Shown here piece by piece: positions 45,395-57,334 of a stretch of 64,000 nucleotides of DNA. The stretch is from Trichobilharzia szidati (lineage: Eukaryota; Platyhelminthes; Trematoda; Strigeidida; Schistosomatidae): assembly GCA_944472155.2 (NCBI GenBank), contig OX235273.1, positions 106,414,582-106,478,581 on the forward strand, written 5' to 3'. The notes below the pieces were generated by a model. The model was not told the DNA's origin. It worked only from the letters and a program-made list of their open reading frames with translations, and did not search any database. The position numbers and the translations under genes are program-made. Each line of letters begins with the position of its first letter. Within the stretch, counting starts at the first letter, position 1.

Positions 45395-46005
45395 TGAATC
45401 ATGCCCTTTGTACGTGCTCTCAGCTGATTCAGTAAATGATGTTTCGGATGCTAATCCCTTACTCCACTTTGTTTTACTATATTCTAGTACTCCCCCTATG
45501 TCCTATCCTATGTTTTTCTTGTACATAGCCAAATGTATTGCTACAGCTAAGACTCCTTGTGAATTTCTTATCTTCCTAGGATCTATTAGTGCAATATTCG
45601 CTAAGTTTTGTACTCTGTTAATCTAATTGTCCCCCAGGTTACAACTTTGATCTATGCATCTTACCCAGCAGTCATTGCAGGGTATTAGATAAATTAAACT
45701 GTTCTGTTTCCAATTAGGTTCACCAGATACTTGAACCTGCAAGGTTTGTTTCTAAGTGAATTTCTGTGTTCGAATGCCACTGTTATTCTCGCTTAGTTAA
45801 GAATCCTACGTAAGGTTACAGGTGTTCCCTGTTTTTATGCCAACACTACTGGTGTTCTAAAATTCTTAGTGTTACTGTTTTCATCTTTTGGTGTATGTTT
45901 CCTATTCCCATGGTATTCCCATGGCAATTCGTCAATACAACCCTGAACTCTGTATACACATAACGTTTGTCCAGTCTCTTATTCTACCTTGGTCTTAACC
46001 TCTTC
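45395..46005 (-). pseudogene. PLE family 1 linker and nuclease remnant
   Basis: The block CCCAGCAGTCATTGCAGGGT and the following 150 bases track the copy at 3.1-3.3 kb (IIYKIPCNDC region), then the GGTGTTCCCTG..AAGAATCCTACGTAAGG region (IPYKEGT..LRGIL). No long frame is kept. No arms are visible here. Confidence 0.65.
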
Positions 46006-46840
46006 ACTAATAGTTCCCTGGAAAAAACTTTTCATTTTTTTTCATTTATTAATTTTTAATTTTACTTTAAGTTTGCTTTTGCTTTGCTAATGAATTCACT
46101 ATTACCACTCTCATATGTTCCTTTTGTACATTTTCACACCCTCTTCACACTTGTTAAATTGACACTCAAATAGCTTTATTCTGACTCAATAGCAATTTTA
46201 ACCTTAACTTTCTTCCTTTGTGGTATTGAGTACTACGTAATTTACAACTTTTAATTTTCACTTCTAAAGCCACTTCTGAGTAATTATATCAATTATGTCA
46301 CCCACTATTACACAATAATATTTCCATGGTCCTTAATATTATAAGCATTATTATTATTACTTATTAATACTTCCTATATACTTCCTGATAAGATTTCCAG
46401 GATGACCATTAACTGCCAACCCTTCTTTTTCATGTCTTACTTACCTCCGTAGATTTTCTCTGGTGCTATTTAGTTATATCGCCCTATCACTAGACATTTC
46501 AGTAATCTTATTTTCAATGACATAAGATGTAAAAAACACGAAATCCGAATGCTGTTTTGAATGTTTGGGTCTTCTGTAAAAACTAGCATCTAGCTTCCCA
46601 CCTTGCCTCGTTTATTTGATGCTATCCAACATTGAAAACTCTCTTTCGTGACTTTATGATTGATTAGTGAATTGAAATGCATCTACTGTTGAGTCAATAC
46701 ATTTAAAAAACCCATTTATGTCCTGTATTTCTAATAAAGTAAGCTGTGTCTGAAACACTGTCTCACTATGTTATATAACGACTAACAAGTTAATACGCCG
46801 TTCAGGAGTTGATTTGCAGGAATTTGACTGATTTGAAATT
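46006..46840. other. Unrecognised; short segment shared with 34.8 kb
   Basis: 46540-46660 resembles 34790-34930 (see there). The remainder is AT-rich and may be upstream PLE sequence too decayed to read. Confidence 0.3.
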
Positions 46841-46844
46841 TGAT

Positions 46845-47290
46845 CATAGAATGATTGCAGTTAGAAATGAACCGAAAACCAGCGATTACCGGACAGTTGT
46901 TTCTCCCTAGTCTGAGACTCTTTAGGAGTACTCAAAAGTGACCCACGCCTCACCCTCATAGAGATTCGAACCCAGTACTTTGAGGTTACCAGAGAAGATT
47001 TTGCACCACTGAGTCACTGAGACTGAATCTATCAACTCTTACTTCTGCCAGCTTGAGAGATATAGAGCGACCACCTACTTAAGGCGTCAGTGAGTATCTG
47101 TCCTCATACCCAACTTGCAGTACCACTAGATCTCCTGGCAACAGGATCCTATAGTCAGTCACACTAGTGAGCACTAGCTAACTTGATCACAAACTAACTT
47201 CAATACAGAATCACTGAAATCTATGGATTACTGACAGTTGTTTCGTCCCAGTTCGAGACTCTTCATCAGTAAGCGTTTATTATGTCATTG
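46845..47290 (-). repeat. Two SINE-A pieces in tandem
   Basis: A full copy (46845-47175) with a decayed core (CTAAAGA), then the hammerhead end of a second (about 47185-47285). The second keeps GACGAAAC and has stem I as TTACTG/CAGTAA instead of GTACTG/CAGTAC. Same strand, head of one near the tail of the other, so a tandem dimer is likely. Confidence 0.55.
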
Positions 47291-48529
47291 GAAGCATTTA
47301 TCAAACTTCAAACCACTGTGTGAATGACTGGTTGAATTTAGTCAATACAGTCGAATCTACGCGCATGATTCTGGTTACAGTCTAATGACTAATCAGTACA
47401 ACGTTTCGCATATCTCAAGTAACCTCAGTTCTTTTGATTTTAAAGATATATTAGACGCTGAGGACTTAGAAGTGAAAAACATAGATTCTGAACTCAACCA
47501 CCTTCCTCCACCTCACCCATCAGTTACCACAGTTAAAACATCACCAATATTCCTATTTACAGCTTCCAAATGAATTTTACAAAATTATTTCAACAAACTT
47601 AATTACTGGAAGATACATAATACACTGAAACAATTATAGGAACACGCAATCGTACTAAGTAAGCCGCCAACATAATAAGACATTTTAAAGGCAAAAGAAA
47701 CCTCTATAGCTAGCTCTATATGACATGTGAAAAAAATAATCATCGGTAAATCAGCGCTTATCAAAGAATTGAACCCACTTGAATTTACAAAATGAAAAAC
47801 TACAAACAACCACACACTTAGCCTGGTGGTATTTACAGGCTCAACCTCAAAAAGGGAACCTCACACTGATCTGCGCGTACACACGCAAACACGCATGAAC
47901 AGACTTCAAAATTTTTCACAATTAATCATTTTCTCTTCACACTGAATAAATGAGAATATCAGAAATAGTGTGATATACAGCGCGGCACAAATATAGGCAA
48001 ACATAGAGATCAAACAAAATGGTAAGATTAAAACACACACCAAATGTTTGCTTACTTCTCTAATGCCTGTATAATCACCATTGTCATCATCATGATTTCT
48101 GTTTAATAGAACTGATTCTACTATGATGATTAATTATGATTATCTGAAGATTTAGAATTTCTTATTCTGACTGAAGATTGTTGCCAAATTTAGACTGTTT
48201 CTTCCTCGTCTTCAACTAATCCTTTCATATTAAGCGCTGGTCTTCTGTGATGTTGCCTCTTTATGATCTCTGATAGATGGAAGTCTTCATCATATAATTT
48301 AGTAGGCAGGGAGGGTGGTGAGGTCTCGAGGTTTTAAGAAAGATGTAACTATTTAGAAAAGTCTTATTACTAAACTGTAAGCTTGTACTTAATGTCACAC
48401 AGAGAGCGTATAGAGCAAACATTAAAAATACTTTTCTAGTTGGCCAACGTAGTAATAAAACTTGAAAGAGAAAGTGTTTTCATAGTTATTCCCTCACTTT
48501 CAAAACAATAATTTATTACAATGATGTTG
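47291..48529. other. No recognised feature
   Basis: A 62-codon frame at 47385-47573 with an acidic stretch (DILDAEDLEVKN) has no recognised family. The rest is AT-rich without motifs. Confidence 0.35.
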
Positions 48530-49170
48530 GAATCATTTTCCGTTTATCTGGGAGGATTCCATCCAGACTTGATGCTTTCCCGACTATTCCTAGTAAGTTT
48601 ATTGTCTATAAAATTTCTGATTTTGTGAAAGGGTTTATGTGTTGTATTTGCTGATGATTTGTCTGAACGAGTTGTTGGTGGTAGTCGATTCATGGATCCT
48701 GTGAAGGGGTCAGTGCAGCATTTCCTCTGTTGCCTTTCTCTGTGGTAATTAGGTTGCCTCTAACATCTTTCAATGACTGCACTCGCGTTAATCAATTCTC
48801 GGATAGGATCCTGGTTATTTAATATAGTGTTGTGAGATCTATTTTACCTGTAGTCTTCTGTGTCTACTACAGTTGGTAGTATATTGCAAGAGCATACTTT
48901 TGTCTTCTTCAGCTCTGTTCTTCACTCCCTGGTTCATTGAACTGTAAGTGATACTCAATTTCTCCTTCAGTTGTACATCTATGCATCGGTTCATCCACTG
49001 TCTCACTATTCTTCCCTTCCTTATATAGAGAGCCACATTTCTTGCCTTATCTCTTCTGTTTGCTGAAGAGATCTAAATAACTTTAACTCCATGTAGCTTT
49101 CAAAGAGTTCCAGGGTTTGTGCATGCACGTTTCCTTGATGATATCGCCTAGTGTCACCATCCTTTTCTCG
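48530..49170 (-). pseudogene. RTE middle fragment
   Basis: Aligns on minus with 53.88-54.5 kb: the RT N-terminal block (GGGAGGATTCCATCCAGACT = the AGPDGIP codons), then the linker between endonuclease and RT. Both ends of the element are missing. Frames are broken. Confidence 0.65.
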
Positions 49171-49174
49171 CTAA

Positions 49175-49305
49175 GGAAACCGTCGAATAAGAAGCGACGG
49201 GAGACATGGGGAAAATCATGTGAAGAGGATATGAAAGCCTATGAATTGTTCGTGAGGCAGACTGAAAGTGGTAACTGAGAACCTAGTGCAGTGCTGATAT
49301 TTAGA
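49175..49305 (+). pseudogene. RTE C-terminal scrap
   Basis: GGGAGACATGGGGAAAATCA and GTGAAGAGGATATGAAAGCC track the C-terminal TWRRSCEEE-type block of plus-strand RTE copies. It abuts the minus fragment. Confidence 0.5.
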
Positions 49306-50147
49306 CGCAGCCGAAATTGAAAACAACATTTTAAGTCAATGGCTCCAGCGGTAGGAGTGTTTACTCCTTAAATTCGGATTAGTTTACGTTGTTGTGGTCA
49401 AGCAATAATCCCACTGGACAACTTTTCATCTCAAGGTTTAACCTTCATTGAATCGACAACCAATCAGGACAGTTTATTATCTGCTGACCTAGCTGACCTT
49501 TATTATAGTTAAAAATGTATAAATTAGCTGTGTTTTCCTCCTGATACAGAGCTAGCTTTCAGAGTTTCAATGAATAGTGCTTTGAGCAGGAATTAACTTA
49601 TAGGCTTCTAAACACCAAACACAAATTCCCTTAATATGTGACTGTAGTCCAGTCAACCTTCCAAGGAGAAAAGCACTCATTTCCAAATATGAACAGATAA
49701 CACTATGATCTTGATGACAGATTCATATTATGTTTAGGAAAAGCTTTTGTAAGTAAATATGTCACCACACTTTAATCAATCTAACTGTTCTATCTTCAGC
49801 GTACTGTTTGGAATCTGTAGATTTATTATAGAATATGGTCTTTGGCCGAATGATTCGCACTTTATTCCAACTCTGTTTTCAGATCACATGTGAGAAATCA
49901 ATTGACAAGTAGGGCTTGGCCTTGGTTTTGTCTTCACTGGTGTTTTGCTGAGGACTCTCAAATTTCCTCCTTGAAGAATAAAAATGAAGTCACTCATTGA
50001 TGTTGTTATTCGATGTATCACTAAAGTCTTGAGATCCCTGATGACCCCGTTACTCCTTGTCTTTAAATTAGCATAAAAGCGAATTTGTTATTTACCGTTA
50101 TTCCTCAGTGATTATCAGATGCTTTTAAATAGTTGTATGAATTCGAC
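49306..50147. other. No recognised feature
   Basis: AT-rich spacer with no coding motif. Confidence 0.4.
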
Positions 50148-50775
50148 TGGACACTAGTAACTAGTATGATGTGCTCACTCCTTTGTTTGGTGCAGACTAA
50201 ATTCTATCAGTCAGGTTTTCAATGTGGCAACCATTCTAGGTAGCTCGCTTTCACGGTGCACTGTGAATTGTTGGCATTGGATGGTTGGAGGTAATCAGCG
50301 GGTTGCTCCACTCCACCTAGGTTTAGTGCTAGTTGGCACTCACCATTCAGTCAGCAAGGAGTATCTGCAACCAACTTGAAGGAATTCATGTCCCTCCTTC
50401 AGAGTTTCAACGCCTCGCCACCCCATGAGTACTGCAGTCAAAGACGTTACTACTGAGCCAGCTACTCAGGCTCGCGATTGACCTCCTGGATAGCAGTTAG
50501 TAACTAGTGTACCATATCTAGTCATTGACTAGTGTCCAATCAAAAAAATATCCAATGCAGTCCTACAAAAGGTAAATCGTCAGCCCGAATAGATAGCTCA
50601 GTAGTAACATCTCTGACCGCAGTACTCACTGGGTGACGTGGTTACGAATCTCTGAAGGAGGGACTTGAGTTCCTTCAAGTTGGTTGCAGATTCCCCTTGC
50701 TGACTTACTGGTGAGAGTCAACCAGCATGAAACCTAGGTGGAGTGGTTCTTCCTGCTGACTGCTTCCACCTATCT
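50148..50775. repeat. Fold-back tRNA-like repeat D, copy 4
   Basis: Minus unit (50254-50490) and plus unit (50545-50770) are about 80% identical inverted copies with a short spacer containing GACTAGTGTCCAATC. Each has A-box-like GCTCAGTAGTAAC, a degenerate B box, GAGTTCCTTCAAGTTGG and AAACCTAGGTGGAGTGG. 50148-50245 is an extra minus-strand leader. Transcripts would fold into a long hairpin. Confidence 0.7.
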
Positions 50776-51027
50776 AACATCATCAAATTCGTATACATTA
50801 TTATTATTATCTTAACAGAAAATTATTTAGAAAAGGCATGGGATTTTCAAAAATCTTCCAATGTATATACGTATCTATAATGTGCATAGAGATCACAGTC
50901 ATTTGAACATCAAAGGTAAGAAAAAAACAAGAATGTTTCAGTGAACAGTAATCATTCATTCAAAGCAATTTGTTTCTTTTAAGTGATAGTCAAATGTGAC
51001 ACTTAGCCTCTTTTACTAGATATCATT

Positions 51028-51240
51028 GTGCGTCGGTGGCACAACGGTTAGGACTCTCGCCGACCATGAACATGGTCCGGGGTTCTATTCCCTGCTGACG
51101 CACACGTGATATCAGTGATCGGCCTGCAAAATTTGGGATGCTGGCATCACATGTTGAAAATTTCATACTAGTACCAAAAATAAGGTATGAAGTCAAGCTA
51201 TAATCAGAAAAAAATAAATAAAATAAAATTTCTGTTGTCT
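51028..51240 (+). repeat. SINE-B, complete
   Basis: tRNA-like head (GTGCGTCGGTGGCACAACGG, A box; CCGGGGTTCTATTCCC, B box), body with GGCCTGCAAAATTTGGG, and an AAATAAATAAAATAAAA tail. Confidence 0.8.
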
Positions 51241-51524
51241 AAAAGTAGACTCATTGTGTGCAAGTGATTTTGAACTGTCCATATCTGCTAAATATCTGAT
51301 TCACTTCTCGTGTTCCATCTGTTTTTAATAAACACATCTACAGTATCACCTCTACTATGAGACGAAATTGATGATAATGCTCTCTAAGATGACTTCAAAA
51401 GCTGTGTGAAGAAAGACATTAGTGAGAAGTGTGAGTAAATTACAAGAATACTTCAGAAACTCAACATTAGCCTGGTATCAACATAATAATTGACTCGACA
51501 CTACTCATTCTACTGAACTTCACC

Positions 51525-51722
51525 CACTTATTCATCGGTTAAGACTCTCGCTGACCATACACATGGTCCGGGGTTCGAACCTCGGCCGACACATACCTGG
51601 TATCAATGGTTGGCCTGTAAAATTTGGGCTATCGATATCATATGCTGAAAATTCTATATTTATACCAAAAAATACGGTATGGAATCAAGCTACAATCAAA
51701 AATAAATAAATAAAATAAAATT
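51525..51722 (+). repeat. SINE-B, 5' slightly truncated
   Basis: Lacks the first dozen bases of the head (starts TCATCGGTTAAGACTCTCGC). B box GGGGTTCGAACC is intact, with the same body and tail as 51028-51240. Confidence 0.8.
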
Positions 51723-52394
51723 TATGAATTTGAGTAAATCAAAAACAAAGGTTAATGAAGAATAAGATAGTACATTCACCTATTTTGTCGGCTTTTCATC
51801 AGCTGCGTATAGCCTAAAGAAATTACTAACTGTTTGCATACAACAATTATAGCATGCTTACAAATGTTACATGATATCAGTAAATATAAGACTGCAAACT
51901 TAGTAAACAGTATTCAGAAAATACACTTACTTAGCCTATATATAGAAGCTTTAAGTTTACGCAGAAATAAGATTTTCAATACAATGGGGAATAAGTTGCA
52001 TAATAAATGAAAGAGGCAGATAAAATGATGAGTAACTGATAAGCTGAATGATGATTTCAACTCAAATGATTGATACAAAAGACAAAAAAATTATATTACA
52101 GTGAAGGGGATGGTGTTGAAGTCAAAGATTGCCTAATCGAATAAAGGACAGAGTGAAGACATCAAGTTATCAGGGCAAGAAAAGACAAATTTTATTGCTT
52201 CTTACTAAACATAAAAATCAAATTTCAAGCGTTTGATATCAGTTGCTTCGGTGAACATTTGGGAATCGAATCGTACTATCTATTGGTAATTTTGGAGGAT
52301 TCCTGGGTAAACACCTCATATCTGGCAACTCCCCTGTTAAAATCGATTGTTCCCTTCAGAAACATGGTCGAAAATTCGGAGGTGTGTCCTTCTG
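51723..52394. other. No recognised feature
   Basis: AT-rich flank of the large RTE copy; no motif found. Confidence 0.4.
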
Positions 52395-52479
52395 TCTCTT
52401 ATTATTATTATTGTATCCTTTAATTCCTACAGGAACATAGGGCTTCAGCCGTGCGTCTCCATTGCGTTCGGTTCTCTGC

Positions 52480-52850
52480 TAGAGTCTTCACCTGGCTCCA
52501 TGTCTGCCCACATGTTTTCATCTCCTCTTCACATGACCTCCTCCAAGTCACCCTTGCACTGACGACCAACTCGCCGCTTCCCTTTCGGGTTCCACTCGAG
52601 CAATGGCTTGTCTAGTGATGTCACTTGATGGTTTCCTCAGAGTATGACCAATCCATCTCCATTTCTTCCTGCCTATTTGTTTCACAATCGGTTCCTGGTT
52701 GGTTCGCTCATCCAGAGATCTCTGTTGCTGATCTTTTCTAGCCATCTGATCTTGAGTATTGAGCGAAGACAACTGTTAATGAAGGTCTGTAGTTTGTTTG
52801 AGATGCTCTTTATGACGCGCAGTGCAAGTCTCTGATCCGTATAGTAGCAC
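52480..52850 (-). pseudogene. RTE C-terminal domain
   Basis: A frame on minus reads [20 protein letters not shown] and [20 protein letters not shown], the Trp-rich motif conserved at the C-terminus of all RTE copies here. Its role is unknown; position and basic residues suggest nucleic-acid binding. The frame is then lost before the 3' UTR. Confidence 0.75.
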
Positions 52851-52859
52851 TGACTGACT

Positions 52860-54232
52860 TCACATTGGAGTTGAAAATCCGGATCTTATTTTTGATGCTG
52901 AGTGCTGTTGACCTCCACACAGACTTGAGAGTAATGAAAGCTTGTCTTGCTTTTCCGATTCTTGCTTTGATATCCTCGTCAGTTCCATCCGCCTGTAGTT
53001 GAAACGATGCTTCCCAGGTAGGTAGGTGAAGGAGGTTGTTTCTTTCAGGTTCCTCCCATTTATGCTGATTGTTGTCTGTTGTTGTTGTTGCTGTTGGTGA
53101 TGTTGCCCAGGAATCTTCATCACCTCTGTTTTATCTATGTTCACCTGAAGTCCTATCTTTGATGCTTCTTCTGCCAACTTGTTACTTTTCACTTGCATAT
53201 CTTCCAGTTTGTGGGAAATCAGACATATATCATCATCGGCGAAGTCCAGATCCTCCAAGTTCTTTGTGTGAGTCCATTTTATGCCTGTTTCCTGATTGCC
53301 CACTGTTTGTCGCATTATCCAGTCTACTGCAATCAAGAAAATCATTGGCGATAGTAGGCAGCCTTGTCTTACTCCTGTCCTCACTTCGAAGGATTCCGTA
53401 AGTTTCCCGTTGTGGATTACTTGGCATGCAGCATTATCGTACAGCTGTTGGATGAGATGCATAATTGTCGGTGGCACCCCGTAGTAGCGAAGTAGTTTCC
53501 AAATCACCTCTCGATCGACGCTGTCGAAGGCCTTTTCAAAGTCGATGAAGTTGAGATAGAGAGGTGACTGCCATTCCAAGCTTTGTTCAATGATGATCCG
53601 TAGTGTGGCGATCTGATCAATGCATGACTTGTTTCTCCTGAATCCAGCCTGTTCCGGTCGAAGTTTTCATCCAGGGCTTGTTTGATTCTCTCCAGGATGA
53701 TGCGGCTTAGTATTTTGCTTGGGATGGACAGGAGCATAATTCCGCGCCAGTTCTTGCATTGACTTAGGTCTCCTTTCTTTGGTAGTTTGAATAAGTATCC
53801 TTTCTTCCAATCCTCAGGTACTTTGCCTTCTTTCCACACCTTCTCCAGTAGTGGCGTCATCAAGTCCGCTGTTGTTTCTGGGTCCGTTTTCAATGCTTCT
53901 GCTGGGATTCCATCTGGTCCTGCTGCTTTTCCAGCTTTCAGCATCTTGATTGCCTTCAGGACTTCTGATTTCGTCGGGGGATTGGTGTTCACTGGTAGCT
54001 CTGTCTCCGTTGTTGGTATTGCTGGGCGCGTTGTAGGTGGTGGTCGATTTAGGAGTCTTTTGAAGTGTTCAGCCCAGTGTTTCCTTTGCTCCACTTCTTT
54101 GGTGAGTGACTTTCCATTGTCATCCTTCACCGGCTTGATTTGTGTCAAACGTTTGCCCGAAAGGTACCTAGTTGTTTGGTAGAGTGTTGCGGGGTCTCCT
54201 TTGCCTGCAGCTTGTTCTGCCTCACTTGCCAT
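52860..54232 (-). pseudogene. RTE reverse transcriptase
   Basis: First frame (53504-54232): RKHWAEHFKRLLNRPP, AAGPDGIPAEALK (motif 1), KKGDLSQCKNWRGIMLLSIP and SKILSRIILERIKQALDEN. After a frameshift, the second frame (52860-53579) gives FIDFEKAFDSVDREVIWKLL (catalytic Asp), TGVRQGCLLSPMIFLIAVDW, LDFADDDICLISHKLEDMQ and NIDKTEVMKI. The active-site box carries an extra Asp codon (FADDD instead of FADD). A run of Gln codons follows, then another frameshift after TTSFTYL. It copies element RNA into DNA if intact. Confidence 0.9.
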
Positions 54233-54285
54233 GGTTTCATAATACTTTCTTTTGTCTTCTCTGGCACTCTTCTTTACTTTTTTGT

Positions 54286-55474
54286 TCAGTGTTTGTAGTT
54301 TGCGTTCAACTCCTGTTTTTGTTGCTCATCGGTGCACTGGATAATCTTTTGTTTCACCATCCCTCTCTCTTCTATTAATTTCCAAGTGCATTTAGTGAGC
54401 CATTGTTTGTCCTGTCTCTTCTTTCTGCCTAGAACTTCCATGCAGGTTTGACTCCATACTGTCTTCAAGTTGTTCCAGTGCTTTCCAACGCTGACCTCTT
54501 CGCCAGTGTTGATTTGTGTCTCGGCTTTGTCTTTTATACTTGCAGTGAAGATGTCCTTTGTGTCCTGGTCCTTCAGTTTTCGAGTGTTGAACTTGGCTTG
54601 TGGTCTATCTGCAGCTCCTGATTTTCTGAAAGATTTTAATTTGATTTGGGTTGTTCCTTGTACGAGGTAGAGGTCTGAGCCAACGTCTGCTCCTCTTCTT
54701 ACTTTTGTGTCCAGCAGGCTGCGCCTGCACTTCCTTGAGATTGAGTTGAAGTCGATTTGGTTTTTGGTCCGCCCATTTGGTGACACCCATGGAGCCTTGT
54801 GGATATCCTTGTGTTTGTATACGCTGCCACCAATCACTAGTTCATTGAAGGCGCAGAAGTCGGCGAAGAGTTCTCCGTTTTCATTCATTTCTCCGAGAGC
54901 TTCTCTACCCATGATGAGTTCCCTTCCTGTGTTGTCTGATCCCAGTTTGGCGTTCACGTCTCCCATTAGTATTTTAATGTCGCCGACTGGAATGTTGTCC
55001 AATGTTGCCTGTAGTTGTCTGTAGAAATCTTCTTTCTTTTCGAGGTCTGCGCTGTCTGTGGGTGCAACAACATCGTATAACTGACACTTTCCTTCCTTTG
55101 GAGTTGAATGTGGCAGTTATTATCCTGGGCGAGATCGCCTCCCATTGCATCAGGGCCTTCGTTGCCGTTGGTGACATCATGATAGCCACGCCCTCGGTGT
55201 GCGTGTGGTTGTCTTCTGGGTGACCGGAGTAGATCACTGACTCACCCGTTGACAATTTGGTGAGTCCATTCCCGTTCCATCTGCTTTCACATATTCCCAG
55301 TACTTGAATTCTGTATCTTTTCATTTCGTTTGCGATCTGGGCAGCTTTGCCAATCTTGTACATAGTACGGACATTCCATGTCCCCAAAAAGACTTTTTCT
55401 TTTGTCTCAAGGAGATACATGGTGCTGAAGTTTCTGTAGCAGGTTTGTTTACAGGGTGGGGTTGCTAGCCTCAC
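54286..55474 (-). pseudogene. RTE apurinic-type endonuclease domain
   Basis: First frame (54974-55474): LGTWNVRTMYKIGKAAQIAN (Asn of motif I), GICESRWNGNG (catalytic Glu), YSGHPEDNHTHTEGVAIMMS. A frameshift follows in the segment after SVIRC. Second frame (54286-55002): KILMGDVNAKLGSDN (Asp/Asn pair) and NQIDFNSISRKCRRSLLDTK. The closing motif reads GSDLYLV where the family has SDH: the catalytic His is Leu. The domain would nick DNA to start target-primed reverse transcription. The linker (KKRQDKQWLTKCTWKLIEER) follows. Confidence 0.85.
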
Positions 55475-55495
55475 GCCTGAGAAGGAGGGTTGTTA

Positions 55496-56304
55496 CATCA
55501 ATTTATAATTTAGAGAGAAGCGACCTTGTGGGTTGCTCCCCTTAAAAACCAGGAAAACAGGGAATAAACAAGCAGAAAAATACCAGCACGGGAAAATAAT
55601 TCACAACAAGAAAGGTAACAAGCGGCAACAACAATAATAATATCACAGTCAATTACAGTTAACCAAAATGATACCCAAAATCATAGACTCACTGACTTGA
55701 GCCACTTGAACATGTAAATCCATCAGTATATATACAATTATAGGTATTAGTTAGTGTTAATCAAGCACAGAGTGGCAAATAGATAGTTATAGGTGATATT
55801 GATATACAATATTATATCCAAGGATTCAGTGTTTCAAAGTCAAATAATTGTGAAAGTTTTTCACAACTTTTTGATAAGATATTCCATAAAAATCAGAGTT
55901 TTGGGTAACTATGTAAATGTAGCGCAGTCTCTTATCTCAATGTAATTGCTACCACAGATACATGTAAGTTTGTGAGGTAACATGGGAAGGGTGTCAGTCG
56001 AGATTCGACTGCACTGAATTGCATGTTATCCAATAAGGAGGAACCAACTTAACTGAAGAACAGTTTTTAGCTAGGGCTTCAAGATTCACCTATGAAGTTT
56101 GAGTAGTAGTGGTGTCAAGGAACTTAACCCTAAGTTCCTATTATTTGCTAAGACGCTTCGAATCGACAATTATACTAGGTACGATCATCGACTTTAACTC
56201 CAAAACACAAGGACAACTTGTACACGACTGAATCATTCGCACCTTCGAGTTGTCCGCCAATGGCGACCAGGGCCAATGAACCAACGTTCAATGTTCACAT
56301 TCAT
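55496..56304. other. No recognised feature
   Basis: 5' flank of the RTE copy. Near 55605 AACAACAATAATAATATCAC resembles an RTE-style tail, but nothing upstream supports an element. Confidence 0.35.
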
Positions 56305-56445
56305 TTACAAGTGGTGGGTTTTAAGGGGTGAGGTTTCTAACCTCGTAACCAAACTTCCCTCTTTACCGGGATTACTAATGGTGTGCGTCAGGATCGGATT
56401 GAACCCCGGTGAGCATCCTACCGCTGAACCATTGACTCGTGAAGA
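56305..56445 (-). repeat. SINE-C, head and middle
   Basis: The minus strand holds a tRNA-like head (CAGCGGTAGGATGC; B box GGGGTTCAATCC), ATTAGTAATCCCGGTAAAGA and GTTAGAAACCTCACCCC. The 3' end is missing. Confidence 0.65.
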
Positions 56446-57204
56446 TAGGCTTCTTTCCGAATGTGATCTGTCTGGTATTCAAACTTTCACATCTTCCGTT
56501 GCTTTTCAACATCTTTTTGAAAATCAGAAATTCTCTAATCTCTACCAAAATCCAGCTTCTTGTATGTTTAAAGTACATAGCTTAAAGTAAATTGAAAAGA
56601 TACATCTTTAAAGCTTATTTAAGACGAAGTACATGAATAAAACGCAATATAGATTGTAGTACTTCAAGAAATTATACAATATAAATCACATGTTTAACTC
56701 CTCGAGTTCAGTTTCTCGGTAAACAAAGATGCAGCGATGAAGATGGCAGGTGATGAGTTCCTACCACTAAGATCCATAGACAATCACCTTGAAAACCGCT
56801 AATAAGACATAGACTTGTATTTTGGATTACATAGTCACCTCACATTAATATAAAAACATCAAACTTGGAATTGAAGCAACATTTAATGCATTGGTTCCAG
56901 CAGTCTATCTACCAGAATAGAATCTACCAATTAATCCTGGAAAGATTAATGAAAGATTACGAGTAGACACGAATAAGAGTAAGAAATTTATTCAAATGAA
57001 AAGGATGTATGTGACAAGAGAGAGGAAATTCTCAAAATAATTCTACTTAATTATTACCAACCTCAAAACTAAGTCATCAAATTGTTATCACTGTCAGATC
57101 CAGTTCACCTCCGATTTCTCAGATAATAAGCCTTAAATCTTCTGTATATATGGAAGGATGGTTTCTCCTTATTATTCATGAAAAAAACATTTATTTTTCA
57201 GGTT
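56446..57204. other. No recognised feature
   Basis: AT-rich spacer, no coding motif. Confidence 0.4.
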
Positions 57205-57334
57205 TAGCCACAAGTTGACATCAGGTAGAGAACGACTGGAAAGTGTGAGAGTACTGCCAGACAGCTGTTTCCTCCTGGTTTGGGACACTTTAGCAACTGA
57301 CGCCCACTGAGATTCGAACTAACGGTCTTCCAGG
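57205..57334 (-). repeat. SINE-A hammerhead half
   Basis: A minus copy with tail, GAGGAAACAGCTGTC, stem II GTCC, core CTAAAGT and a B-box-like GAGATTCGAAC (plus). The head is cut where the RTE fragment starts. Confidence 0.6.

Larger units (their letters stand above)
52396..55495 (-). mobile_element. RTE non-LTR retrotransposon, near full length
   Basis: The 3' end is at the ATTATTATTATTG tract (52396-52413) and the 5' end near 55450-55495 (GTGAGGCTAGCAACCCCACC on minus). Reading order on minus: endonuclease, linker, RT, Gln-repeat, C-terminal Trp motif. All parts are present, about 3.1 kb, as expected of an RTE (about 3.2-3.9 kb). At least four frameshifts separate the parts. No target-site duplication was found. 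Resembles the SR2-type schistosome RTE lineage by organisation; species name not checked. Confidence 0.85.

Noticed and set aside
51028..51100. Functional tRNA gene at SINE-B head
   Set aside because: The same head recurs with the same body and A-rich tail at 8.2 and 51.5 kb, so it is a SINE.
53070..53110. CAA/CAG repeat as a separate microsatellite feature
   Set aside because: It lies in frame in the RTE protein as a Gln run and recurs at the same place in the 12.2 and 42.2 kb copies.
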